Shown in pieces: positions 22,801-34,079 of a DNA stretch of 64,000 bases (its first letter is position 1; each line of letters starts with the position of its first letter). The stretch spans positions 200,546,537 through 200,610,536 of the forward strand of contig CM077672.1 of assembly GCA_039707655.1 (NCBI GenBank), in the 5' to 3' direction. Both the position numbers and the translations under genes were made by a program. The DNA comes from Elymus sibiricus (taxonomy: Eukaryota; Streptophyta; Magnoliopsida; Poales; Poaceae). The notes below the pieces were generated by a model. It was given only the letters and a program-made list of their open reading frames with translations, was not told where the DNA came from and ran no database searches.

Positions 22801-23644
22801 TGTTGCCGGTCCCAGGGTACAATCTCATAACGTCAGCGGCGTTCTGGTACTACCAAGCGAATCTTTCTCTCTTCTGCAGCGGCGCTATGCGTCGCCAGAG
22901 GAAATCGGCGCCTACCATCTCAATGGTCAAATTGGCGGCCTTGAGGCGAGCAATCCTATTCAGTGCCGGATGAAGCTTAGCACCAGTAGCACCCATACGG
23001 CTCCAATTCTTGCCGCGCTTGACTGCCGCTGTGCGTGTTATACAGAACTAAGGAAAATCCTTTTCCTGGATCCAGCACCACTCTGCCCTCCACTCGTCCC
23101 ATTTAAGGTGGAGCTGCCCGACAAGGTACTGGCCCTTGGTTTTTGCCCTAGGGATCCAGGTCATGCTGCCGGAGAGGGATTTGTCTTTGATCCGAGGAAT
23201 GAAGAAGTGGCGGAACAGATCCACATTGGGGGCAACTCCGACGAAATTCTCGCACAGATGACCAAAAACTGCCATGCAAGTCATCGCGTTCGGGGTAAAA
23301 TCCAGCAATCTGAACCCGAAACTGAACATCATGGCGCTGAAGAAATCTGAGAATGGAGGGACCAAACCGCAGTAGAAGTAAGCGCAGAAGAATGGGTACG
23401 AATCTACATGATCCTTGTCGCCTTCGGGAAGCACCACAGGCGCCTTGTGGTCCTTGGTGTCCCTTCCCCACATGTACGCGTACCTCCTAATCAGCTCGTT
23501 GGTATCCAAGGAGCATGGCGAGAAGATCGCATTCTCCCTCCACCGCTTCTCCTGCTCTTCCAGTGCCTTGTTCTTCTCCTCCGCCTTGGGATCGAGCGGC
23601 TTGGTGGGCTTCTTCCCCGCCACGTCGGCTCTCTTGGGCGCCAT
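19832..23644 (-). pseudogene. E3 antisense accessory gene, Transposase_28-type with long coiled coil
   Basis: Likely coding exons on the minus strand are 23644-22005, 21925-21554 and 21393-19832, with GT-AG introns (donors GTAAGT and GTGAGT, acceptors TTGACAG and CCACAG). Exon 1 starts MAPKRADVAGKK and has the Transposase_28-like block (FGFRLLDFTPNAMTCMAVFG, then LCENFVGVAPNVDLFRHFF). Two in-frame TAG codons (near 23045 and 22849) interrupt it. Exon 1 ends in acidic and Arg-rich tracts. Exon 3 is open for over 500 codons and is mostly heptad-repeat coiled coil (KTELESQVAKLKEDL and similar). The function is unknown. A TATA box lies about 140 bp upstream. Plus-strand ORFs here are shadows of the coiled coil. 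Confidence 0.78.
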
Positions 23645-23782
23645 CAGGAATTGGGGAGGATGAAGGTGGTCGAGTCAAGATGCGAATAAGTAACAGCGGC
23701 GGCGGTGGAAGCGATTCTGGAGAGAGGAAGAAGATGAAGCAGAGGAAAGCAGGGGTGAATGAGCGGCGCCTCCTCGCGGCTG

Positions 23783-23793
23783 CCTTTTTATGG
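23783..23793 (-). promoter_or_regulatory. TATA box for the E3 antisense gene
   Basis: On the minus strand this reads ccataaaaagg and lies about 140 bp upstream of the ATG at 23644. It sits between the gene and the 3' LTR of E3. Confidence 0.5.
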
Positions 23794-24046
23794 GTAAGAT
23801 GCGAGGGGGGCTGGCTCTTGACTATTTACCCCAGCCACGCTTTTTACAGGCGCACTACCGCGATATAACCGCAACAGTCCAAGTTCCCATGACCCGCATT
23901 TAATGCGTGGATTGGACGTGCGTCAGGATAACCATCATGACGAAAAATTACAGCAGTAGTTTTTCCCGCTGCGTGTTTGTGCATTGTTTGGGCCTAGCCC
24001 AATGACGCTTTGGACGCGCGTATGGCCCAGGCCTGGCGGAGGCTCC

Positions 24047-24897
24047 TGTCGGTGTATAAATAATGGGTATTTTATACCCTGACTTATGCACAGACGGTAG
24101 CAGCCTCCTTGCCGGCCGAGGCTTGCCGGGAACCACCAAGACCAAGATTCAAGGCCCAATTGCAGAAGCTACTGGGGAGAAGCACAAGATGAAGCATCAA
24201 CAAGCGCTTAACTAGTGATGAAGATGAAGATATTTCTTGCCGGCAAGGCCAAACGGGCAAGTTGAAGACCCGGCAAGCTCCGTACCGGCAAGCTTCCGCC
24301 AGCATGCCAGCGCTCCACCTCACCGGATAGCTAGTCACTGATCAGTGAGGTGTCGACCGCGCAGGCTGGTTGGTGAGGTTTGTCGGGCACATGTCAGCAC
24401 GCAGGGAGAAGATTTGCCCTTAATGACACCCGTCCAGGAGGCGTGTCAGAATAATACGAGGTAGCTAGGCGAGTGGTGCAGGAACCTTGCTGGGGCTGCC
24501 TCTCCACATGACACCTAACAGAGTATTAAATGCTTTTGTCCTAAACTGGCAGAGTTAGGTATGATAGCACTGTTTGCTATCTAATCGATATGTAATTACT
24601 ATTTTGCCACTGTGGTAACCCCCTGAGCTATAAAAGGAGGGCCAGGGCAACAGTTAGAAGGGGTCAGACCCCTTTCCAAACACCAGCACGTCTCGCGTAG
24701 CTGCTCTCTCCACACCTTGCCGGGGGAAGCGCTCCTTGTACTTGTGCTCTCTTACAACCAATACAACAAAAGCAGGAGTAGGGTTTTACGCTTCTCAGCG
24801 GCCCGAACCTGGGTAAATCCCTTGCGCCTTCCATTGATTCTGCTCTTGCCGAACCACAAGGGGCTGGATGGCCCCATAGATGGTCGTACCCACGACA
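24047..24897 (+). repeat. E3 3' LTR (851 bp)
   Basis: It starts TGTCGGTGTATAAATAATGG after a purine-rich stretch (ggcctggcggaggctcc) and ends CCCACGACA at 24897. A strong TATA box, ctataaaagg, lies at 24628-24637, about two thirds in. The right flank is leader sequence of E4. The matching 5' LTR is outside the window. Confidence 0.85.
24628..24637 (+). promoter_or_regulatory. TATA box in E3 LTR
   Basis: The sequence ctataaaagg is a near-consensus plant TATA box at the expected place before R/U5. Confidence 0.6.
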
Positions 24898-26628
24898 TAG
24901 TGATAAAACAAGAAACTAAAAGATTCAATTGCAAGATCTAAAGATACACCTTCAAGCACTCACCTCCCTAGCAACGGCGCCAGAAAAGAGCTTGATGTCT
25001 ACTACGCAACTTTATTCTTGTAGACGTTGTTGGGCCTCCAAGTGCAGAGTTTTGTAGGACGGTAGCAAATTTCCCTCAAGTGGATGACCTAAGATTTATC
25101 AATCCGTGGGAGGCGTCGGATGAAGATGGTCTCTCTCAAACAACCCTGCAATCAAATACAAGAAATCTCTTGTGTCCCCAACACACCCAATACAATGGTA
25201 AATTGTATAGGTGCACTAGTTCGGCGAAGAGATGGTGATACAAGTGTAGTATGGATAGTAGATATAGGTTTTTGTAATCTGAAAATATAAAAACAGCAAG
25301 GTAGAAAGTGATAAAATGGAGCACAAACGGTATTGCAATGCTTGAAAACAAGGCCTAGGGTTCATACTTTCACTAATGCAATCTCTCAACAGTGCTAACA
25401 TAGTTGAATCATATAACAATCCCTCAACGCACGACAAAGAATCACTCCAAAGTTCCTATTAGTGGAGAACATAAGATGAAATTGTTGTAGGGTATGAAAC
25501 CACCTCAAAGTTATCCTTTCTGATCAATCTATTGAGCCATCCCTATAAGTGTCTCAAACAGCCCTAGAGTTCGTACTAAAATAACACCATATGATACGCA
25601 TCAACCAACTCTAATGTCACCTAGATACTCCAATGTCACCACAAGTATCCGTGAGTTGATTATTCGATATGCATCAAACAACTTCAGATTCATAATATTT
25701 GATCCACTCAAAGAACTCCAAAGAGTACCCCAAAGTTTCTATCGGAGAAAAGAAGATGAAAACGTGCAACCAACCTATGTCTAGATCACCCCAAGGTCAC
25801 GGGAATCCGTGAGTTGTTCACCAAAACATACATCAAGTGAACCAATAGAATACCCCATTGTCACCACGGGCATCCACATGCAAGACATACATCAAGTGTT
25901 CTCAAATCTGAAATATTCAATCCGACAATAAAGAAACCTCAAAGGGAAAGACTCAATTCATCGCAAGAAGATAGAGAGGGAAGAAACACCATATGATCCA
26001 ACTATATTAACAAAGCTCGCGATACATCAAGATTGTGCCAAATCAAGAACATGAGAGAGAGAGAGATCAATCACATAGCTACTAGTACATACCCTCAGCC
26101 CCGAGGGTGAACTACTCCCTCCTCATCATGGAGACCGCCGGGATGATGAAGATGGCCTCCGATGATGATTCCCCCCTCCGGCAGGGTGCCGAAACAAGGC
26201 TCCAGATGGTATTTCTTTGGTACAGAGACTTGCGGCGGGGGCGGCGAAGTTCTAGGTTTATTTCTGGGGGTTTCTCTATTTATAGGATTTTTCAGCATTG
26301 AAATCACGCAAAAAGGAGCTATGAGGGCCCCACAAGGCAGCACCACACGACCCCCCCAGGCCGCGCCGTGGTGCCTTGTGAGCACCTCATGAGGCTTCTG
26401 GTCTTTCCACGAAGCTTCGTAGGTCTCTTTTGGTCCAAAAAAATCATCAAAAAGTTTCGTCCAATTTCGAGAACTTTTATTTCTGCACAAAAAACAACAC
26501 CACGGTAGTTCTGCTGAAAACAGCGTCAGTCCGGGTTAGTTTTAATCAAATCATACTAAAACCATATAGAATTGTTAAAAATATGGCATGAATACTTCAT
26601 AAATTATAGATACGTTGGAGACGTATCA
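24898..26628 (-). mobile_element. E4: 5' LTR and primer site of a minus-strand Gypsy element
   Basis: The LTR is 24993-26628 (1636 bp), starting on the minus strand TGATACGTCTCCAACGTATC and ending GTAGACATCA. Downstream on the minus strand, ten bases from the LTR, is a tRNA-Asp-like primer site at 24965-24982. Only 95 bp of leader remain before E3 interrupts; the body and 3' LTR should lie left of the window. A TATA box (cctataaatagag on the minus strand) is near 26272-26286. No coding region is visible. Confidence 0.8.
24965..24982 (-). other. E4 primer-binding site, tRNA-Asp type
   Basis: The minus strand reads tggcgccgttgctaggga, complementary to the 3' end of plant tRNA-Asp except for two bases. 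It primes minus-strand DNA synthesis. E6 and E7 use the same tRNA type. Confidence 0.75.
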
Positions 26629-26894
26629 AGCGCGCATGGTTTCCAGAGGCGACGGAAATGAACCGTGTGCGATAATAAATGACCAAGATTGTAGGGGAAT
26701 CCAAATTTCCTTCGTCGTTTGTCCTTGAGCTCTAAAAAACCACAGAACAGTACGGTTGTCCGGCCACTCCGCCCCAGAGCTCTCCCCAAGCGTCGTTCAT
26801 GCCACCACGCCGCACACTAACTGGTAAGGAAGCGATGGCATCCTGCCGCGCCGAGTTCCTGGCCGCCCGCGACCGCACACTAAATGGTAAGGAA

Positions 26895-28157
26895 TGATAC
26901 GTCCATTTTGCATCATGTTTTACTACTATTATTTATAATGTTTTGGGGTCATTATTTCACTTTATGATACAATTCTTATGCCTTTTCTCTCTTCTTTTGC
27001 AAGTTTCACATGAAGAGGGAGATTGCCGGCAGCTGGAATTCTGGACCGGAAAGGGATACAACAGAGATAGCTATTCTGCACATCTCCAAATGACTTGAAA
27101 ATTTATGGAGAATTATTTTGGAATATATAAAAAATGCTGGCGAAAGAAATAACCAGAGGGGCCCACCAAGGAAGCGACAAGCCTGGGGGGCGCGCCCTAC
27201 CCCCCTGGGCGCGCCCCTCGAGCTTGTGGCGCCCCTGGCAGGCCTCCAGGGCCCATCTTCTCCTATATTAAGCCATTTGCCCTAGAAATAATCAGAAGAA
27301 GACTTTCGGGATGAAGCGCCACCGTCTCAAGGTGGAACCTGGGCAGGAGCACTTTTGCTCTCCGGCGGAGGAATTCCGCCGGGGAAACTTCCCTCCGGGA
27401 GGGGGAAATCAAAGCCATTGACATCACCAACGATCCTCTCATCGTGGGAGGACCAATCTTCATCAACATCTTCACCAGCACCATCTGATCTAAAACCCTA
27501 GTTCATCTCTTGTATTCAATCTTTGTCTCAAAACCTCAGATTGGTACCTGTGGGTTGCTAATAGTGTTGATTACATCTTGTAGTTGATGCTAGCTGGTTT
27601 ATTGGGTGGAAGATTATATGTTCAAATCCTTAATGATATTCAATACCCCTCTGATCTTGAACATGAATATGATTTGTGAGTAGTTAGTTTTGTTCTTGAG
27701 GACATGTGAGAAGTCTTGTTATAAGTAATCATGTGAATTTGGTCTTCGTTCGATATTTTGATGATATGTATGTTGTTGCTTCCTTTAGTGGTGTCGTGTG
27801 AACGTCGACTACATGAAACTTCACCATATTTGGGCCTAAAGGAAGGCATTGTGGAGTACTAAGTAGATGATGGGTTGCTAGAGTGACAGAAGCTTAAACC
27901 CTAGTTTATGCGGTATTCTGTAAGGGGCTAATTTGGATCCATATGTTTCATGCTATGGTTACATTTATTTTAATTCTTCTTTCGTAGTTGTGGATGCTTG
28001 CGAGAGGGGGTAATCATAAGTGGGAGGCTTGTTCAAGTAAGAACAGCACCCAAGCATCGGTCCACCCACATATCAAATTATCAAAGTAGCGAACATGAAT
28101 CAAATAAACATGATGAAAGTGACTAGATGATTGATCCCCTATACTTGTGGGTCATCA
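26895..28157 (+). mobile_element. Solo LTR with perfect 5-bp target duplication
   Basis: The LTR begins TGATACGTCCATTTTGC and ends CTTGTGGGTCATCA. It is flanked by aggaa at 26890-26894 and again at 28158-28162. There is no internal region, primer site or partner LTR, so it is a solo LTR left after LTR-LTR recombination. It is plus-oriented, with a TATA-like site (tcctatattaagcc) near 27261. Its last bases resemble the end of the E7 LTR, so it is probably a related Gypsy family. It interrupts codon 32 of the small ORF. Confidence 0.88.
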
Positions 28158-28354
28158 AGGAAGCGATGGCATTCCGCCACACCGAGCTCATCGCCGCCCA
28201 CGGCCGCACATCTACGTGGGCGGACTTTGAAGCTGCCAAGGCCGAATGGGCGGTGGAGCAAGAGGCGGCCAAAGCCGCACAAAAGGAGCGCAAAAGGCAG
28301 AAAGCACTCAAGAAAAGAGACTCCCGCCACCGCAAGAAAGAAGAGGCCGCATGT

Positions 28355-28893
28355 TGTCATGGTTTTGTCATGACAGATGCCCTAGTGAAAAGACTTAGTG
28401 ATGTGGCCATCGCATGAAGGTGGAAGCTTGATGGGGTTGATCGGGAAGTGAAGGACACAGGATTACCCAGGTTCAGCCCCTCATGATGGAGGTAAAAGCC
28501 TACGTCTTGCTTGTTTGTTATTGCTTGGATCTTGATTACAAGGATGCGGATTCGCTAACCTAGCTTTCGAGAGATTGCAACTTAGTCTTTCTGCCCTAGG
28601 TGCTCCCCTTCATATAACAGGTCGAGCCCTAAGTTTACATGAGAGTCCGGGACGTAACATTAACCCGTATCCTACTCTTACTCTAGTTATCTTGCTCTCC
28701 AAGGTAACTTTCCTGTCTGACCTTTCCTCCATCAGCCGGCCCATATGTTAAGCCGGCCTCCACACTGGATCTCCCTTGAGCCAGCCCATTACGGATCTCC
28801 AAAGCCCGACAGTATGATGGCCCGCTGAGCCTCATGGCTCCATGGCCGGGTCATCCTTCTGGCGGGTCTCCATGCTGGGAAACATCCCCAACA
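28355..28893 (-). repeat. E5 3' LTR
   Basis: It runs TGTCATGGTTTTGTC...CATCCCCAACA on the plus strand. Next to it on the right is tagcccccag, the complement of the polypurine tract, which shows that this is the 3' LTR of a minus-strand element. Confidence 0.88.
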
Positions 28894-29280
28894 TTAGCCC
28901 CCAGTTTGACTTGGATTTATCCATGTTAAACTCCATCCTGTGAAACAAAAACAAAGGACAAATTGTGAAGAGTTTTATCTTTCAGTCTTGTTTCCCGAGC
29001 CAGCATTTTTTGCACCTTTCCAGCTTTCATTCTTTATCAAATATATTTCCTGGGTCAATCATTTTTGCCGGGTCATTTTACATCCTTCAGACTTAGCACT
29101 TTCTCACTCCCCTTTACATGACATCACAATCCACTCCCACAAGATCCGGGCATGACATCACAGCGAATCTTTGAGTGGTTTTGTATTGTCTTCTCAGGCG
29201 TGAAAATCGAGGAGTCCCTTTAGCCAAAATTCACTACGCCGCCTGGGGCTTCGCACCTGCCGTTTCGGGTTCCACCGCGC

Positions 29281-29287
29281 CTATAAA
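29281..29287 (+). promoter_or_regulatory. TATA box for the E5 antisense gene
   Basis: The sequence ctataaa lies in a GC-rich stretch between the 3' LTR and the antisense gene. A non-coding or short coding first exon would follow (ATG at 29407, donor GTAAGC near 29501). Confidence 0.5.
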
Positions 29288-29406
29288 TGGGGAGGCGCCC
29301 TTCCGGTTTCACTGTTACTGCTCCTACTCTTCTCATCTTCTTCCTCCTCTGCTCCCCGACGCTTCTGCGCCTTCTCGCACTCGCCGCCGCCGCCGAAGAC
29401 AGCACC

Positions 29407-32400
29407 ATGTACGACCTCACTCCGTCGTCGGAATCCGTCCAGCACCATGCGGCCGCATCTGCGACTCCCGAAGATCCCAAGCTTCTGCTTTCAGATCTGT
29501 AAGCACCTTGTCCCCCATTGTACTATTTCGTTAGAACTCATCGAAGTTCTTCAATGTTCTTCGGCTTCTTCATTCTGGCCATTTATTGATCCGGGACATC
29601 TTAGGTTCTTCGTCGGTTAGGCCATAGAACAAACCCGCAATACCTTTAATGGCCTTACAGATCTTTCACATCTTCTCAAATGAACCTCATTGCGGTATTG
29701 TCCTCAGTCACTGAAACAAACCTAGGTTTTTCTTTATTTTTCAGCTGTTTTTTAGATCCGAAAAATTCCTCAATCGGTTTGAAAGCTGTTTGCAGACTCA
29801 TACTCACACTAAACTTGCCAAAATTTGTCACTAGTAGGTGCTTGCTCATGCCGGCTTGAACTGTCTTGATAGCCATAATCCAGCATAATACTGGTCTACT
29901 ATTTGCTATGATAACCCGGCAAACTTCTGAATGTTATCGGCTTATATTATTTCTTGCTTTTCCTGCAGCGGAATCCATGGCTCCTAAGACCAACAAAATT
30001 GTTAACTAGGCTAAGTCCAATATGTCAGAGCTCAGACTGCAGGCCTTGGTCGACTCCGGGTTGCTTCCAACCCAAGAGGAAATTGAGTGGCGAGCCCCTG
30101 AGGAAGAGATACATCCTCAGCCGGCTCAAAATGAGATAGTCATCTTTGGTGACCACTTGGACAGAGGTTTCCATCCCCCGGGTTCCAAATTTTGCTGGGA
30201 TGTACTTCACTTCTTCGCGATCAGGCCTCAAGACTTGGGCCCCAACTCCATTCACAACTTGAGCAAGTTCCAAGTTTTCTGTGAAGTTTATCTACAAATG
30301 GAGCCATCCATCAGCTTATTTGAGGAGTTCTTCTACCTGAACCATCAGACATAACACAAAGGTGGACCCAGCATAGAGCTTCGTGGGGTTACTATCCAAA
30401 GAAGGAAGAACTCAGCTTTTCTAGAAGCTAAGCCGGCAAGCCATCCTAAAGGGTGGTACATAACTTGGTTTTATTGCAAAGACACCTCCCCAGATCAACA
30501 GCATCAACTTCCGGGTTATATGGCAGACCGGCTTGATGCTTCCACCATCTTCCTGGGTTTCGCCTCCAAGGAGAAAAGAGAGGCTCAACAACCTTTATAC
30601 TCGAAGATCAATGCTTTAACCACCCATGGTCTCACCAGTGTTGATTTGACCCGGACCTGGGTAAGCTGGCGCATTCAACCTCTAAGCCTGAGGAACTGGC
30701 TCATGCACTCCTACACTGGCGAGCCAGAAGATTCACTATAGTTCAGCCTGGTCAACCTCCAACAGAAAGATGTCATAAAATTTGCCAAGAAACTTCTTGG
30801 GGAAACAAAGGATTCCATTGAAGTCGTGGGGCTGGCGCCCTTCTTTACAGGCAACCCGGCTCCTGCGGTAAGCCACCCTTCCTGTTTCCCCTTGCCTTGC
30901 ATACACTGCTTTGCCTTCGTTGTAAACTTATTACCCTGTCATTGTGCAGGAAAATGCTGACTGGTGGAAAGTTGAGCCGCAAGATCCCACTCCCCCTCAA
31001 GAGGATAACGGGGAAGACCTGGAAGATGATGAAGATCAAGAGGTAGAACTTGAGTCCCTTGGTCGTCTCTTTAACCGACTTGCTGATGCCAACTCTCCAC
31101 AGGAACAAGCTGAAACCAGTCACGCTGGCGAGCCAGAGGTAACCCTGATCTCTTCAGATTCCGACTCAACAGTCCCCGTCCAAAAGAAATTCCGGGTTGC
31201 AGTCCGCAAAGTCCCGTTCTCACATCCAGATGCTCACTTAGACCCGTGCTTTCTTTTGAAAAAAACTAAGCATACTGGCACTTCGAAACGGAAGACCCGG
31301 AGCTGCGAGGGAGAACTAAGCGGCGGGTTATCAAACGAGCCGCCCACACAAAGGGCTCGTACCGAAGTCCCTCACAGCCCCACTCCTTCTCTCCCTCAAG
31401 CTGGTCACTTCAAAGAACCACTTCCGCTGATAGACTCACCTATCTGACTTCACCTTCATCGGATGAGTCCAGCGCCACTCAAGCACCAGCCTTTAACATT
31501 AACCTTGGGTATAACTCACATTTTACTTTTCAAACTTATACTCTTGATTTTATCCCTTGACTGAATAATCAACGTTTTACCTTGTGCAGCGCCAAAACAA
31601 TCAAGAAGAAACCTTCTACCAAGTCTTTCGACCGCGCTATTCAGAAAGGTCCTACTCAGGAAGCAGTAACAGACAACCCGGACATTCCGGATGAGCCGGT
31701 TATCCAAGACGAACCTCCGCACCAATACACTACCGTGAGCCCCGCTTGCACTTCTCCTCCCGTTGCTGATCAGCAGAAGGAACAAATGACAGAAGAGCAG
31801 CCCGTTGAGAAGGCTCAGGATGAGGTGGTGGTGACTGGTGAGAACCAGAACCCTCCACCAGAATCTTCCACTACCTTGACAAAAATCTCCACCAAGGCTG
31901 AGTCGCAAAAAATTAAGGGAAGGCAGCTCTTCACTTCCACTCATTTGAAAACCAAAACATTGACTCACTGCATCAAGCTATCTTGACCCGGCTGTCTGAG
32001 AGCCGGGATACTGAAATTGCAATGGTGACTTCTCTCAAAAGGAAATATGAGGTAACCTCTGTTACCTGGCTTTATACATATATACATGTAGCCCCCAAGG
32101 GCCGGGTTATTATGAAATGGTGACCCATGACTTTTTGTAATGTTACCTTCATATAGATGAACAATCGGTAGCCCCCGAGGGCCGGCTCAACATCATATGA
32201 TGAGCCGGGTCTCTGCATGTAGTGTGGAAAAACTACACATTAGTCCCCAAGTGCCATGTTGAATGCCTGCATCTTCATGGCACTTGTTATGTTCAAGAGA
32301 GCTTTGATAGACATAGCCCCCAAGTGCCGAGTCGACCGCCACAGCGACTCAGGACTATTATAAATATATATCTGGTAACTCTGTAAATTTTCAAGCAGGA

Positions 32401-33431
32401 CATGCTGAATGAGGTTGAGTCACAAACTGCCGGCTTCCAAAAGGAAGCGAGAAAGGAAAGAAAACTCTGGGAAAAAGCGGAGCGCTTATCTTCAGATTTC
32501 CACAAGTCGCTGCTCACGGTGAAAGAGACCCTGAAGAAGGCCGAAGCAACACTTGAAGATGAGAAGGCCATCCTGGTCAAACGCGCGGAAGAGGCCGAGG
32601 CAAAACTTGAGCCGGTGACTCAAGAACTAGCCACATTGAAGGGCCATATCACCACAATGTGCAGCGCCATCTTCGGTAATGCGAAGATTCACAAGACTCC
32701 TGAAATGTACCGACTTAATATGTCAAGCCGGGTTTCCTGACACCTTCTCATCTGTACTTGCAGACTGTAGGATTCATAACCTCGGGGAACTTCCTTTGGT
32801 AAAGCTTAAAGCCATGTACTCCTTCTTGGAGCAGCTATATATAGGCGGCTCATGCTGCATCATGGCGGCGAAGAACACAAAGGCACCGCCCCAACTGATC
32901 GTGGACATGCTTAAAGAGTTGTCTATTGTGCCGCAATGGTTTCAAGAGTGGAAGAAGGTGGCTTGTCGCCACGGAGCCCTTACTGCCCTTGCACGTGCCA
33001 AGGCGTATGCACCAGAACTGGATCCGGCTCAACTGGTAGGTGGCTATCCAGAATTCAACACCGATGACACGCCTTTTACCAAGAAAGGTTTTCTGCGGTG
33101 CGTAAAAGAAACCCGGGTAGCTACAACAACACTGAAGGAGGAGATTGATCTCACCAAATATCAAGCCGGCTATTCTGAAGTGAATGAACGTATTGAGCCA
33201 CTGAACCCACAGCCTACCGAGCTGACCCGTCCTCGTAAGCAAACCTTCGTCCCTGATGTCAACCCTTCATCTGTGATAACAGCCAACTCAGTATTTGAAG
33301 CTCTGTGATCCATCCAGTGGGTAGTCGATGAGTCAGCAAGTCAGGCAGAGGAGGCGGATGACGACAAGCGTGAAGAGTCGGCACGTGACAAGCCCGCAAC
33401 TTCTGGGGCGAACCTCAACCTGGAGAATTAA
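29407..33431 (+). pseudogene. E5 antisense accessory gene, Transposase_28-type
   Basis: A first exon at about 29407-29500 leads to exons 29969-30867, 30950 to about 31508, 31590-32051, 32399 to about 32674 and 32764-33431, with GT-AG introns. The second exon has the Transposase_28-like block (GFHPPGSKFCWDVLHFFAI, then FQVFCEVYLQMEPSISLFEE). Middle exons are acidic and Pro/Ser/Thr-rich. The exon at 32399 encodes a coiled coil (KEARKERKLWEKAERLSSD). The last exon is a conserved-looking C-terminal helix-rich domain. Stop codons near 30016, 30352, 30739 and 33306 break it. It is the same gene type as in E2 and E3 and of unknown function. Confidence 0.75.
32088..32325 (-). repeat. Four polypurine-tract-like motifs inside an intron of the E5 antisense gene
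   Basis: On the plus strand, tagcccccaag, tagcccccgag, tagtccccaag and tagcccccaag occur near 32089, 32169, 32241 and 32314, so the element's sense strand has four G-rich tracts like the real polypurine tract at 28894. The intron spans 32052-32398. Confidence 0.7.
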
Positions 33432-34079
33432 ACTGCTGACTCATAAAGCTATTTGATTTGAAAGTGATAGAACATCTGACTTGATCATAGCCCTGATGTG
33501 GCTTGTAATAACTGTAGGCATAAAACTATTTGCTGGTGCAAGTGCCTTCGTGCATTTGAGTACTTTCCTTTGTATAAATTTGTAGAGTGCCCTAAATGAC
33601 AATCTTTTGTTGCTTTGAAAGCAAACATCCATCTTATGGTTCAAATATATGATTGATAGCTCGACTGCTGGATCCAATTCAGCAACATGGAGTATGTGAT
33701 GCACCATGGCTAACACCTGAAATAACATCGGCGACCCAGCCGGCTGTGCCGGCGATGAACTCGAACACCAGTGGTGCTGAGTGATAAGATAAAAATCTTA
33801 GTTGTAAGACAACCCGACGAGTCCTGATGCTGGCTTAATAATCAAGAAAAACATTTAATACAAAATTTATGAAATATAAGGATGTATGCATGCATGCAAA
33901 AGATAAAAATAATGCAACTATGCAAAAGTAAAAGCCGGCTTTCGAGGCACGACATAAAGACCGGCTTTCGAGGCACGAGTCTGGTTTGCTTCTGTGAAGT
34001 AGGCTTTCCGCCTCTTTTGGCTTGTCCTAGCTCTCTGAAAGCCGGCTCTCACATAAATGACCTTACTTAGCATTTTTTA
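33432..34079 (-). other. E5 non-coding region left of the CACTA fragment
   Basis: No coding block is seen. Near 33934-33980 there is a short tandem repeat of 'ccggctttcgaggcacga'. The exact border with the CACTA fragment, around 34060-34080, cannot be fixed by eye. Confidence 0.6.

Larger units (their letters stand above)
13044..24897 (+). mobile_element. E3: Tat-like Gypsy element, 5' part outside the window
   Basis: Order on the plus strand is gag (already in progress at 13044), protease, RT, RNase H, second RNase H-like domain, integrase, 3' non-coding region, an antisense gene (23644 to 19832) and the 3' LTR (24047-24897). The 5' LTR and gag start must lie left of E2/E1. Reading frames carry many stop codons. 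The element ends at 24897 in the leader of E4, so it was inserted there; its right target duplication should be tagtg at 24898-24902. Confidence 0.85.
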
